Assembly: GCF_036417845.1 (NCBI RefSeq) | Contig: NC_089979.1 | Coordinates: forward strand, 27,655,958-27,719,957 | DNA: 64,000 nucleotides | Reading direction: 5' to 3' | Origin: Apteryx mantelli | Lineage: Eukaryota > Chordata > Aves > Apterygiformes > Apterygidae | Shown: positions 55,601 to 64,000 of the stretch, piece by piece | How the letters are laid out: each line of letters opens with the position of its first letter | How positions within the stretch are numbered: position 1 is the first letter of the stretch | The notes under the pieces: generated by a model | Seen by the model: the letters and a program-made list of their open reading frames with translations, nothing else | What the model was told of the DNA's origin: nothing | Database searches by the model: none | Made by a program: the position numbers and the translations under genes

Positions 55601-58600
55601 ATACTTGTGCGGTCTTCAACAACACATTTCCATAAGGAGTTTGACTAAGCACCAAATAGCAACTCTTAAGTTAAATCTTCTTCTTTTAAATGTTCTAGGA
55701 AGATCTGAATATCTTCAACAAGTCACGTCTTAGTGATTCCAAGCCTGTTTTTACCAAAACATTCAAAGGTTATTCCATCATAAATTGTTGCTTCTTCTTC
55801 TATACTTATTGAATGGATTTTTAGGAAAACACACTTAAACATGCACACTTCTACTCAGTAACTGAGCAGCTCTTTGTCCATTCAGAAAATGTCATTGTTA
55901 ACAAGACAAAATGTGTAAGTTTTGTTCGAGAGATTTCATTTAGAACACAGGTGCTCATGCAACTTAAAATATTAACTACTATTGCTCCTACCATAACAGC
56001 AAGAGAGTAATATGGTTACTTACAGCATGTGTGACACAGGGCATGGTGAGAGGACAAGAGGCAACAGACACACATAGGAATACAGGAAATTCTGACTAGA
56101 CCTAATGACTAACTTTTTCCTCCATGAATGTTATCAAATATTGGAACTGGTCACCCTGGGAGGCAACTCTAGAACTACTTAAAACTAAACTGGACAAGAC
56201 CCTGAGCAACCAGATCTAAGTATACCTGCGATGAGCAGGGGTTGAATTCCACAGCTCCCCTTCAACTTAAAATATTCCACTAAACAATAACTGATCAGGA
56301 GCTTTCATTCCTAATATAGACATAAGGCTAGACTGCAACTTTATAGAGAATTAATCTCAAAGTTTTATAGTCAGCATAGCTTTTGTGTCCCCATCAAGAT
56401 CAATTCTGACAGTCAAAAATTTCAGACGTTTCTGTTTAATATTCTATTCATTATTCATTCTCCCTTGAACTTTGTGTACAATACTGTATGCTGTGACAGA
56501 CTCCAGCACTAAAGACAAAATGCTTTTTCTGGGCATATTTTAACAAAGCATTAACATCTTGCTAACCACTCAAAACTAGAACACAAATTGAATTCCTTTT
56601 TCATTCTTGAGTGAGCACCATTAGTCCTTTCCCAGGTTTTTACCACCCTGCTATTAAATCTGGTTTAGAAAGACACCAAAAAACATGGGAAATCAAAGAT
56701 TTGAATGTAACTCTGTCTGGTATGATGCTGCTGAGACTCTTCACAGTGTTGATTTCTCATCTTGACCATTACTTCCTGGTTGAAGACAAAGCATGGAAAA
56801 TGTTATTTTCAACCCAAACAAGTATGTGAAATTATTCCTGTCATTCCCTCTATACAGCCTGATCAAAAAACTATCTGAAGGTAAGGCAGAATAAATGTAA
56901 TATTGGAATATTAGCAAATAACTTAGGAATAGTTCAAAAACTATCCCTGTGATAGCCACCAGGAACGGGAAAGACTGTTAACCACGACTCATACGGGGCT
57001 GGGAAGAAGTGCCTAAATGACATTTAAACTTAAAAGATATCAGCATGTTACTCCCTCCCATGACAAAAGATACATTCTCAGGGTATTAAAAAACAACACA
57101 CAAGCTATTCTGTTAAAAGATGGAGTTCAGATCTCAGTGATTCGGAACAGACTTTTATAGAAAACCTGTGAGCCTTGGATGAATCCAACCAAAACTTAAC
57201 AGTTTGAAATCAAGAACTAAAGTGAAACAATCATATGGAATCACAGAAAAATTTAGGTTGGAAGAGACTCCAGAGGTCATCTAATCCAACACTCTGCTCA
57301 AAACAGGCCTAATTAGATCAGGTTGTTCAGGGACATGTCCAGACAACTCTTGAACATCTCCAAGGCTGGAGAGACTACAACCTCTCTGGGTAACCTCTTC
57401 CAGTATTTGATCACCCATACAGCAAAAATGTTGTTTTTCCAATATCTAATTGGAATTTCCCACATTCCAACTTGTGTCCGTTGTCTCTTGTCCTATTGCT
57501 GAGCATTGCCAAGAAGAATCCAACTCCAACTTCTCAATATCCTCCAAACAGGTAGTCATAGACAGCAACAATGTCTCCCCTTAGATGTCTTCTTCTTAAG
57601 CCTGAACTGATCCAGTTCTCTCAGCCTCTCCTTGTATGTCATATGCTATAGCTCCCTGACTAGCTTGGTGGCTTCTGCTGGACTTAGTCCGGTATATCAA
57701 TGTCTTCCTTGTACTGGGGAACCCAAAACTGGAAACAGTACTTCAGATGTGGTCTCAGAAGTTCCAGATAGAGAAGAAGGATCATTTCTGCTAGTTACAT
57801 TCTTAGCAGACCAGAGTATGCCCTCAAGAGACACAAGAAAGTGTTTAAATCCCAGTTTTGGATTGATCTGATCAGATAACAGAGGCTAGAGGTAACAGCA
57901 CATTTTGTAGTCTCTGGGAACAACACAAAAGCTTTGCCTTGAGATGGGAGACAAGGGAACCTGAAACTATCCCTTTTGGCCTACTGCCTGACTATTCTAA
58001 CTTGTGTGGCTACCCTGCCAAAAAGCCTGTCATTATGCAACTACACATAGACTTTGACTGGCAAAAATTTGCAGCCACAGAAATCTTATCTGGCTGTACT
58101 CCCCCTCTCCTACCTCCCAAAAGAGAGTTTGTGGGTCACTGGCTTAGAAACATCACGTGTAATGAGATTAGTAAAACTTTAGCACAACGTATTGTTTGCA
58201 TTTGTAGCCGAAAGCATTAAGGGCAAGCTCTGAGAAAAGCTGAGCTGTGAGGCTTTTACGTGACAGCACACTCCACCTCTCCCAGCGCCCACAGCAGACG
58301 CCTTGGCCCCACACAGGCACGCTGCGACCTCGGCCTGCAGCCGCAGCAGCTCCCGCCTCGCGCACCGCGGCCTTCTAGTGCAGGGCCTGCATTCTCCCGG
58401 CCGCGGGCGCCCCCGCAGGCCCCGGCCCGCCTCACCGGGCAGGACGGCGGCGCAGGCGGTGAGAGGGAAGCCGGGGGCGGGGGGGGAGGGGGGGGAGCGG
58501 GCGGCACGGCCTCACCTGCGAAGCGTATCTTGACCAGGTCTAGCGGGTGCAGCACCAAGGTGGAGATGACGCCGCCGCTCAGCCCCGCTGCCAGGTTCTC

Positions 58601-58693
58601 CAGCCGCACGTGGCGGAAGAGGGAGCGCACGGGCGAAGCCGCCGGAGCCCCCACGGCGCACGCGGGCCCCTGCGCGCCCGGCGCCGCGCTCAT
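46488..58693 (-). CDS. SLC25A32: Mitochondrial folate/FAD carrier SLC25A32 (complete)
   Basis: A mitochondrial inner-membrane carrier of the SLC25 family, associated with import of folate and FAD. Seven minus-strand coding exons (58516-58693, 55099-55249, 53938-54023, 52690-52850, 48801-48914, 48305-48450, 46488-46623) join in frame to 323 codons plus stop (human 315). The three-fold carrier repeat is visible by its signatures: [10 protein letters not shown] (residues 49-58), [10 protein letters not shown], which has the Trp at the usual acidic position seen in the folate carrier subgroup, and [33 protein letters not shown] and [14 protein letters not shown] are family hallmarks. The N-terminus before [12 protein letters not shown] is Ala-rich and longer than in human. 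The ATG at 58691-58693 has G at -3; the open frame runs on upstream, but the next candidate there is TTG. It is head-to-head with DCAF13. Confidence 0.97.
46624..48304 (-). other. SLC25A32 intron 6, nothing recognised
   Basis: GT-AG (donor GTAGGC). No repeat family or exon recognised. Confidence 0.8.
48305..48450 (-). CDS. SLC25A32: SLC25A32 coding exon 6
   Basis: Reads [20 protein letters not shown] through [13 protein letters not shown] to FDVIRRTW(R), the third carrier signature. Acceptor gctttttag, donor GTAGGC, phase 2. Confidence 0.96.
48451..48800 (-). other. SLC25A32 intron 5, nothing recognised
   Basis: A 350-bp GT-AG intron with donor GTAAGA. Confidence 0.85.
48801..48914 (-). CDS. 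SLC25A32: SLC25A32 coding exon 5
   Basis: 38 codons, [20 protein letters not shown] to RNRLSDTKL, phase 0 at both ends. Confidence 0.97.
48915..52689 (-). other. SLC25A32 intron 4
   Basis: A 3.8-kb GT-AG intron with donor GTAATA. It contains a perfect 20-bp TG/CA palindrome (49427-49446). No other repeat family or exon was recognised. Confidence 0.8.
49427..49446. repeat. Perfect 20-bp (TG)n/(CA)n palindrome
   Basis: tgtgtgtgtatacacacaca is its own reverse complement, centred on GTATAC. Confidence 0.9.
52690..52850 (-). CDS. SLC25A32: SLC25A32 coding exon 4
   Basis: Completes a split Gly and reads [20 protein letters not shown] to GIRGLYK. Acceptor ctgttctcag, donor GTAATA, phase 0. It holds the second carrier signature. 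Confidence 0.97.
52851..53937 (-). other. SLC25A32 intron 3, nothing recognised
   Basis: GT-AG intron, donor GTGAGT. AT-rich, no features. Confidence 0.8.
53938..54023 (-). CDS. SLC25A32: SLC25A32 coding exon 3
   Basis: Completes a split Phe and reads [20 protein letters not shown] then HLVSAAEA. Acceptor cattttccag, donor GTGAGT, phase 1. Confidence 0.96.
54024..55098 (-). other. SLC25A32 intron 2, nothing recognised
   Basis: GT-AG intron, donor GTAAGT. No features recognised. Confidence 0.8.
55099..55249 (-). CDS. SLC25A32: SLC25A32 coding exon 2
   Basis: Completes a split Val and reads [20 protein letters not shown] to [20 protein letters not shown]. Acceptor ctgttacatag, donor GTAAGT, phase 2. 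Confidence 0.97.
56040..56275 (+). mobile_element. Old CR1 fragment
   Basis: gagaggacaagaggcaacag, the ggaactggtcaccctgggag segment and gatgagcaggggttgaattc are mutated versions of consecutive parts of the CR1 ORF2 end and 3'UTR, with internal deletions. Confidence 0.8.
57237..57800 (-). mobile_element. Old CR1 fragment
   Basis: Reverse complement of the CR1 3' end: aatcacagaaaaatttaggt, ttggaagagactccagaggt and catctaatccaacactctgc, then the decayed ORF2 end through ccttgtactggggaacccaa. It is clearly more diverged than the 29.7-kb copy. Confidence 0.9.
58473..58505 (+). repeat. G-rich tract, G-quadruplex candidate
   Basis: Runs of 5, 8 and 8 G separated by single C or A, followed by GCGGGCGG, just inside SLC25A32 intron 1. 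The SLC25A32 transcript carries the C-rich strand. Confidence 0.7.
58516..58693 (-). CDS. SLC25A32: SLC25A32 coding exon 1
   Basis: Reads [20 protein letters not shown], then [20 protein letters not shown] and [11 protein letters not shown], followed by donor GTGAGG in phase 1. It includes the first carrier signature. Confidence 0.95.
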
Positions 58694-58694
58694 C

Positions 58695-58748
58695 GCCAAC
58701 GGCTGTGGCGTGCGGCGGCCAACAGCGGCCAACGGCTGCGGCGCGCGG
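58695..58748. repeat. Two 21-bp direct repeats, 33-bp period
   Basis: gccaacggctgtggcgtgcg(g) at 58695 and gccaacggctgcggcgcgcg(g) at 58728 differ at two sites. At both the first copy has TpG where the second has CpG. Confidence 0.85.
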
Positions 58749-58838
58749 GCAGGGGGCGGGGCGTCCTCTCACCGTCGCGGACTGAGCGCCGGGCCTGCCC
58801 CGCTGCGCGCGCGCACGGCCGCCGCAGAGGGAACGAAG

Positions 58839-58848
58839 TCTCGCGAGA
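58839..58848. promoter_or_regulatory. TCTCGCGAGA promoter element
   Basis: A perfect palindromic match in the middle of the bidirectional promoter. The motif is known from CpG-island housekeeping promoters, where BANP binds it when unmethylated. Confidence 0.85.
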
Positions 58849-58974
58849 CTCCGCCGGGACCCTGCCGGCCGGCGCATCTGCTCACGTGGGAGGCGGCCGC
58901 CCCCCCGGTCCGGTGAAGCGGAAGCGGCAGCAGCAGGGGAGCGGGTGCGTGTGCGGCGGCGGCCGGCCGGGAGG

Positions 58975-59044
58975 ATGCGAGTCAAGGTGCTGAGCCGGAA
59001 CCCCGATGATTATGTTCGCGAGACCAAGCTGGACCTGCAGCGCG
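58975..59044 (+). CDS. DCAF13: DCAF13 coding exon 1
   Basis: MRVKVLSRNPDDYVRETKLD then LQR, ending in phase 1 before GTGAGG. Confidence 0.95.
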
Positions 59045-62000
59045 GTGAGGAGGGCTCGGCCCGCATGCCGCCGGCACGGGCACGGGAAGGGGCGGGAAGG
59101 GCCTCGAGCACCCGCCGGCCGCACGCCGTTGCTCGGCTGCTCCCTCGGGGGAGGCTCCCGGCCAGCGGTGCGTCGGCGTCGCCGTGCGGAGGCCCCCGAG
59201 CGCTTTAGCTTTCGTTTGCCTCGCCTGCCGCCGGGCCGGGCCGACTGAGGAGGCGGTAACGGCCCCTCGGCGTGCGCTCGGCGGGCGGCGCTCTGCGCAT
59301 GCGCCCGGCGCGGGGTGGAGCGCCTCTGGAGGGCCGTTGGGTGCTCGGTGAAGGGGGTGCGGGGGAGCTGCCGCCGCGCTTCGGCTCGCGTCAGTTGTCT
59401 CGGGAACTGTGGGTCTGGGAGTGAGTTAGTGGTGTTAATGTTCGCCTCGGAAACGCCTAAATAACTTCTCTGCCGTTGCTCTGATCTCCCGGGCTGTCTG
59501 CTGACAAGCTCTGTATTCATTTCTTCCAAACGGGGTTTGAAGTGATTAACCATTTATGGAGAAAAAGGATTGTAATCCTGTTACCTGAACTGAAATGGGG
59601 CTTCACAAGATACTAGCACGCAGTGAAAAGTTGGGACTGCAGAATTTGTTTTTTTAGTTACTGCTCTGCTACTCACTCTTAGCAGTCTTTTGCATGTATT
59701 AGTTAACTGGTGCTATTCATCGTACTGGAGATATTCAAAAGCAGTCTGGACAGGGTCCTGCACAGACTGCTCTAGGTGACCCTGCTTGAGCAGGGGGGTT
59801 GGACTAGATGATCTCCAGAGGTCCCTTCCAACCTCAACCATTCTGTGATTCTGTGAACTGTGCGTTTCCTAGTTGTTTAATTGTGATTACACACTTAAAC
59901 CATGAAAAAGGTGATTAAAGTTACTTACTAGGAAAATAGCTGAGGTGTGATTTATGTGTAGATTTTTAAATCAAATTCTCTGTCAGGTAATAGAGTGGTA
60001 TACAACCATTTCCTCAGGGATTTTGTTTTTAGAGGCTTTAATTTGCAATAAATATTCTTTGGAAATCAGTAGACTGAAATAAACATTAATTCTTGATGAG
60101 TGATCTAACTGTTGTCAGTTGTTCTGCTGACAACCTTTTTGCGTAAAACACAATGTCAGTTCCCACTGTCTTTCTCAATTTATCTTTAGGTGTGGGTACA
60201 CAGATGGATGCAGAGAGACCCTTGCTTACTGGATGTAAACCATCTCTGTCTGGGAAAGCAGATAGGACCAGCAAAGTACCGAGCTACTGAGTCTCATTTC
60301 TAAGCCGGAGCTGGTTTGCAGCTGCCTGAACAGGAACAGAGCTAGGTTGCCACACACTGTGCCTGTCCGTTTAGGAACATCCTTTCTGCGTATACTGGAA
60401 TTTGGTGGCAGAAAGTTGTTTTTTTGTTTCATTTTGTTTTTTAATAGCCATTTCAGAAAGGACAAGATATCTGTAATTTTCAATTTGCTGTGTGCATTCA
60501 TACCTTCATTAGTTTAGCAGTATACTCTTAAAAAGGGCATTGAATAATTTTAAAGTTATTTCAGGCTTCATTAACTTAAAGGTTGTCAAGTGATCATATT
60601 AATGATCCCATAGATCAATTTCAAAACAGTAGGTATGGCAAAAATCTTAGCATTACAAAAAATTCTTCCATGGCAAGGAAAATCAAACCGAAAAGCATAT
60701 GAATGCAGCTTACCTTCAGCTACAGTACATATACCAGATTTGTAATGACTGTGTTATTCTTATTGCAGTTCCAAGAAATTATGATCCTGTATTACATCCT
60801 TTTGAGGTTCCACGGGAATACACAAGAGCTTTGAATGCAACAAAGCTAGAACGTGTGTTTGCAAAACCCTTTCTTAGCTCGCTTGATGGCCATAGAGATG
60901 GAGTTAATTGCATGGCCAAACACCCAAAGAGTTTGTCTACAGTGCTTTCTGGAGCTTGTGATGGAGAGGTAAGCAGCAGTTACAAACCACCACAAACAAG
61001 ATCCCTTTCTTCCCCTCCCCCCTTTTTTTTTTTTTTAATGCCCTGTTTTTATCTTTCTTTTGTGTCTTTGTTCAGCTATCATACTGTATCATACTGTATC
61101 ATATCAGTATCATACTGTAAGTTCTTTCAGAAGAACCTATCCAGTTTGGGACAGTGTTTCTCAAACTGCACATTGTGACCTTCCAGCATGCAAAGAGTGT
61201 CAAAAAGCTTTAGGAAGCAGCTCTCAGCTATACAGTTTCTCTAACTTAGAAAGTGAGAAGGGACTGTCATAACTGGGTGCAAGTATTTACACAAACCTAG
61301 GAACTTCTGGTAATCTGTGAGCTGGAGGTAACATTCAGTTTCTTGGCATAGAGCAATAAGTGTTAAAACTTGTGGTCCCTATGGCTTTTTGCTTCACCCC
61401 CCCCCCCCAAAAAAAAAAAAAAAGCACTTTGAAGTTGAACCGCTACCAGTTCAGAAGATTACATGAAGTCAGATGAGCTAGGGGGAAGGGGCATGCTTCC
61501 AAAAGCTTGTGCAATAATAATTTAGCCTCTTCCCTAAAAATGATAACTGTGTATCTGTTTGATATTTTAGATAATTATTACGAATAGCAAGCAAGGGTAC
61601 TTTATGTGGAGGCAATTGCAGAAGAAAGCTGTTTGTCTTCTCTGCCCTCCCTCACCCTTATGTTATTGTGCATTTGATAGTACTTGTATATTTTAAATGT
61701 ATCTTCTGGGTATCTGATTACTTTCCAGTGTTTATAGAACATACAGAACTGAGCTTCTCCATTTCTTTATTTTAAATAGGCCCAAATGTTTTGAAACAGA
61801 AACTTCTGTGAGAGGTAGACATACATTTGGGATGTAATATAGCAGCTGGAGTGAGAACATTGTATTGGTTCCAAAAGTTATTTTCTTGTGCCTTTTTCTT
61901 TAAGGGGTGTATCTTTGCTAAAATTAACATTGCTACTGTCTTTTAACAAGAATTCTATTTCAAAAATAAGGGAATGAAAAAATAACGTAAGTGTACAGTT

Positions 62001-63978
62001 TGGGGGAGTAAGGAGTAAGAAGCAAAGAGCTGTATCTTTTTTGTTGTTGTTGTTTATTTTAAGGGGATAATTATGTGGTTTTAACATTATAAATCTGTCT
62101 AGTGTTCAAGCCAGCTGTGGCTTTTTGTTACAATGTGAGTGATCTCTTGTGCCTGAATTATGAACTGTAATTGTGGGCCGTAGAAAATGGAATTAAATAA
62201 CAACAGAATACTTTTCCATTTTTAACAGGTTAAAATTTGGAACTTGACCAAACGACAGTGTATTCGTACTTTACAAGCTCATGAAGGATTTGTGCGAGGC
62301 ATGTGTGCTCGTTTCTGTGGTACCTCATTCTTTACTGTAAGTATAATGTGTCTCCTTAGTACAGTCTAACAATACAGAGCACCCATTGACCATCTGTTTT
62401 CTAGTGAGCAACTTACTGTAATCTCTGCTGTAGAATATTTAAATTTCAGTTATTTTAGAATTTGAATGCATTTATTCAATTTGTCATGTGAACCTGTCAG
62501 TTCTGTTTCCGATGAAAATTTTTTTGGTGCTATGATACTAATGTTATTGAAGAGTATGGAAAGGATAAACACTGGATAATTGCTAAAGGATGGTCATTTA
62601 ATTAAAATTTGGGTAAACTAGTTCCTACAAAAGAGTTAGATAATCTATGTTCATTGAAAGACATGTGGACAGCTACTTTTCTAAGTGTTTGAATTCTCTG
62701 TGATTAAAGATAAACTAATTAACATGGTTCCAACCGAGTAATTAAATTCAATAAGGTTCTATTAATAAAACTTTATTAGTTTATATCAGCCACAACTGAT
62801 TTAGTTACAGGTAAACTGTTTGGAAATAGTATGTTTTCCTTTTTGCATTAAAACAATTCTAAGATGATACAGTAAAAACAATTGTTTGAAGATTAGAAAG
62901 TCCTCAGGTTTTGCTTCTTATGTGCTAGGCATATAAGAGCTATGTTAACTATTATACATTTATTTTTTATGAAGTAGATACCAGGTCATGAGGGCATTAC
63001 TTATGGTGCAGGGAAAGTTGCAGCAGAAAATTCTGAATGACACCAAATTAGAGTCCCCTTTTGACATTCCCTCTGCCTGGAAATTGGGAGAGGGGAAGAA
63101 GAAAGAGAACTTGTACTGTCAGGAGAGGAAGTTGAACATGTATAGCAAACTTTTTTTTTTTTTTTTTTTTTTTTGGCTGGATCCAGTTTCTCTGATCCAG
63201 GTCATGGCACAGCCATGCAAAAACTTCTGCTCGCATGATGTGAGAGGTAGCTTGGGGTTAGGAGCAGGCAACTGGAGCAACTCAGGTGGAAAGTGCCTTT
63301 TGACAGTTTACATGCTCACCAAATAACTTACAGAAGATAATTTGCAGTGCAAGATAACTCTTTTTATTTAAGAATCATAAAACGTAGTCTAAAAAAACAG
63401 TCAACTTTTCATCGCACCTTTTTGCTATTCAACCCTGGAAATATCTCTTTTGAAGACTGGAAAAGATCCAATGTGACAACTAGATCTTTTTTTTTTTTTT
63501 TGGTAATGTTTAAATAAAGCTTAAATAAATCTTCAGCACAGAAAATCTGCATGTGAAGATCCAGTTCAAGCAAAACTTATTTTAATACAATCAGATACAA
63601 AGATGCTGCAGCAATGTGTGCAGACATGACTGTTTCAGACTCTGAAAATAAATCATCAGGGTGTACCTTCTAAGTTTCTAGTAAAGTGTTATGATGATGA
63701 GAACTAATCCTTGGCTTAGAGGCATAAAACAGAACAGTGAATATGCAAGAGAGAAACACTCTATTTTGGTATAGACCATTTTCTTTTTTATTTTGAAAGA
63801 TTGCCTGCTCTTAGTTGCAAAGCAATTTAATTCAAATAAGCAGAATAAATTCATGTAAAACTGTACATGCTTTCTCCAATATTTCCAGGTTGGTGATGAC
63901 AAAACTGTGAAGCAATGGAAAATGGAGAGCCCAGAGTATGGAGAAGAAGAAGAACCGATTCATACAATTCTTGGAAAG
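58975..63978 (+). CDS. DCAF13: DDB1- and CUL4-associated factor 13 (first four coding exons; 3' end outside window)
   Basis: DCAF13 (WDSOF1, yeast Sof1 homologue) is a nucleolar WD-repeat protein of the small-subunit processome, needed for 18S rRNA maturation, and a substrate receptor for CUL4-DDB1 ubiquitin ligase. Exons 58975-59044, 60769-60968, 62229-62336 and 63889-63978 splice to 156 codons of an expected 445 or so. They read MRVKVLSRNPDDYVRETKLD, VPRNYDPVLHPFEVPREY, then the first WD repeats (SLDGHRDGVNCMAKHP...GACDGEVKIWNL and AHEGFVRGMCARFCGTSFFT...GDDKTVKQWKM). The agreement with human is very close throughout. The start ATG has A at -3 and lies 281 bp from the divergent SLC25A32 ATG, so the two are probably co-regulated. 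The last donor seen, GTAGAA, shows the gene continues beyond 64000. Confidence 0.97.
59045..60768 (+). other. DCAF13 intron 1
   Basis: GT-AG intron. The first 370 bp are CpG island; a CR1 3' end lies at 59724-59857. The rest shows nothing recognisable. Confidence 0.85.
59724..59857 (+). mobile_element. Short CR1 3'-end insertion in DCAF13 intron 1
   Basis: It begins actggagatattcaaaagca (the codons LEIFK of ORF2), runs through gcttgagcaggggggttgga and ends cattctgtgattctgtg. It is close to the 21.6- and 29.7-kb copies, so relatively young, and severely 5'-truncated. Confidence 0.95.
60769..60968 (+). CDS. DCAF13: DCAF13 coding exon 2
   Basis: Completes the split Val and reads PRNYDPVLHPFEVPREYTRA to TVLSGACDGE; acceptor cttattgcag, donor GTAAGC, phase 0. 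Confidence 0.97.
61077..61118. repeat. Short tandem repeat, unit about 10 bp
   Basis: Near-perfect repeats of tatcatactg with one insertion-like interruption (tatcatatcag). Confidence 0.85.
61397..61423. repeat. C12-A15 tract
   Basis: Twelve C followed directly by fifteen A. Confidence 0.9.
62229..62336 (+). CDS. DCAF13: DCAF13 coding exon 3
   Basis: 36 codons, VKIWNLTKRQCIRTLQAHEG to FCGTSFFT; acceptor tttttaacag, donor GTAAGT, phase 0 at both ends. Confidence 0.97.
62337..63888 (+). other. DCAF13 intron 3
   Basis: GT-AG intron containing a 24-T run (63151-63174) and another T run (63487-63501). Nothing else was recognised. Confidence 0.85.
63151..63174. repeat. Poly(T) tract of 24
   Basis: Twenty-four consecutive T. 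It could be the poly(A) tail of a minus-strand retrocopy, but the adjoining sequence matches nothing I know. Confidence 0.85.
63889..63978 (+). CDS. DCAF13: DCAF13 coding exon 4
   Basis: 30 codons, VGDDKTVKQWKMESPEYGEE to IHTILGK; acceptor caatatttccag, donor GTAGAA, phase 0. It is the last exon in the window. Confidence 0.95.
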
Positions 63979-64000
63979 GTAGAAAACCTTAATTTTGATT

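Larger units (their letters stand above)
55250..58515 (-). other. SLC25A32 intron 1 with two old CR1 fragments and a G-rich tract
   Basis: A 3.3-kb GT-AG intron. CR1 pieces lie at about 56040-56275 (plus) and 57237-57800 (minus), and a G-quadruplex-like tract at 58473-58505. The CpG island begins at about 58260. Confidence 0.8.
58694..58974. promoter_or_regulatory. Bidirectional promoter SLC25A32/DCAF13
   Basis: Only 281 bp separate the two start codons. Visible motifs are a perfect TCTCGCGAGA (58839-58848), the palindrome bound by BANP and also by ZBTB33/Kaiso, a GC box GGGGCGGGGC (58753-58762), an E-box CACGTG (58883-58888) and an ETS-like GCGGAAGCG (58918-58926). There is no TATA box. A 21-bp direct repeat (58695-58715 and 58728-58748) adjoins the SLC25A32 start. 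Confidence 0.88.
58260..59420. promoter_or_regulatory. CpG island spanning the SLC25A32/DCAF13 head-to-head start
   Basis: CpG-dense DNA covers SLC25A32 exon 1, the space between the genes, DCAF13 exon 1 and the start of its intron 1. The open frames on both strands here (up to 223 codons) are composition artefacts. Confidence 0.85.
60969..62228 (+). other. DCAF13 intron 2
   Basis: GT-AG intron with a T run (61023-61036), a small tandem repeat (61077-61118), a possible hAT terminal-repeat relic (about 61152-61185) and a C12A15 tract (61397-61423). Confidence 0.8.

Noticed and set aside
58691-58732. An N-terminal extension of SLC25A32 starting at 58732
   Set aside because: The codon there is TTG, not ATG. 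The ATG at 58691-58693 has a suitable context and gives a length near the human protein.
58256-59553. Open frames of 148 to 223 codons on both strands of the SLC25A32/DCAF13 CpG island
   Set aside because: Same composition artefact. They overlap the real first exons in other frames and show no family similarity.
63048-63236. Minus-strand retrocopy ending in the 24-base A/T tract
   Set aside because: The sequence before the A run resembles no known gene, and no target-site duplication was found. It is annotated only as a homopolymer.

Overview
The window is avian (bird) nuclear DNA. It carries exons of four vertebrate genes in the order FZD6 (+), CTHRC1 (+), SLC25A32 (-), DCAF13 (+), which from general knowledge is also the order on human 8q22.3. 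The interspersed repeats are CR1 LINEs with the typical bird 3' tail, some nearly intact. The DNA is AT-rich apart from two CpG islands at promoters and one small GC-rich patch in CTHRC1 intron 1. The species cannot be fixed from the sequence.

Layout. 1-14108: upstream or 5' intronic DNA of FZD6, with a decayed PIF/Harbinger (HARBI1-like) transposase relic near 685-1410 and an ancient CR1/L3-type LINE near 10260-11480. 14109-22907: the last five coding exons of FZD6; the exon for the signal peptide and first cysteines is not in the window. One FZD6 intron has a GC donor. A 5'-truncated CR1 sits in the last intron. 22908 to about 24815: FZD6 3'UTR. About 24.8-36.1 kb: intergenic, with a stretch of unidentified quasi-open frames (27.4-28.3 kb) and a CR1 copy whose reverse transcriptase frame is uninterrupted for 412 codons (minus strand). 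36.1-43.4 kb: complete CTHRC1 (4 coding exons, 238 aa) with a CpG island and a strong CTCF-like motif in intron 1. 46488-58693: complete SLC25A32 on the minus strand (7 coding exons, 323 aa). 58694-58974: a 281-bp head-to-head promoter with a TCTCGCGAGA element. 58975 to the end: the first four coding exons of DCAF13 (about 156 residues); the gene continues past the window.

The genes are neighbours by synteny, not a pathway. FZD6 is a Wnt/planar-polarity receptor and CTHRC1 is a secreted collagen-repeat glycoprotein reported to act in Wnt/PCP signalling, so those two have a plausible link. SLC25A32 (mitochondrial folate/FAD carrier) and DCAF13 (nucleolar WD-repeat factor in 18S rRNA processing and CUL4 substrate receptor) share a bidirectional housekeeping promoter.

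I found no CRISPR array, operon, tRNA or rRNA, and no convincing novel multi-gene system. The points most worth a second look are the GC-AG intron in FZD6, the CR1 with an open reverse transcriptase, the Harbinger relic, the unidentified 27.4-28.3 kb stretch, the CTCF-like site and the structure of the bidirectional promoter. Splice boundaries were read by eye from frame continuity, GT/AG (or GC) signals and remembered human family sequence; no alignment was run.
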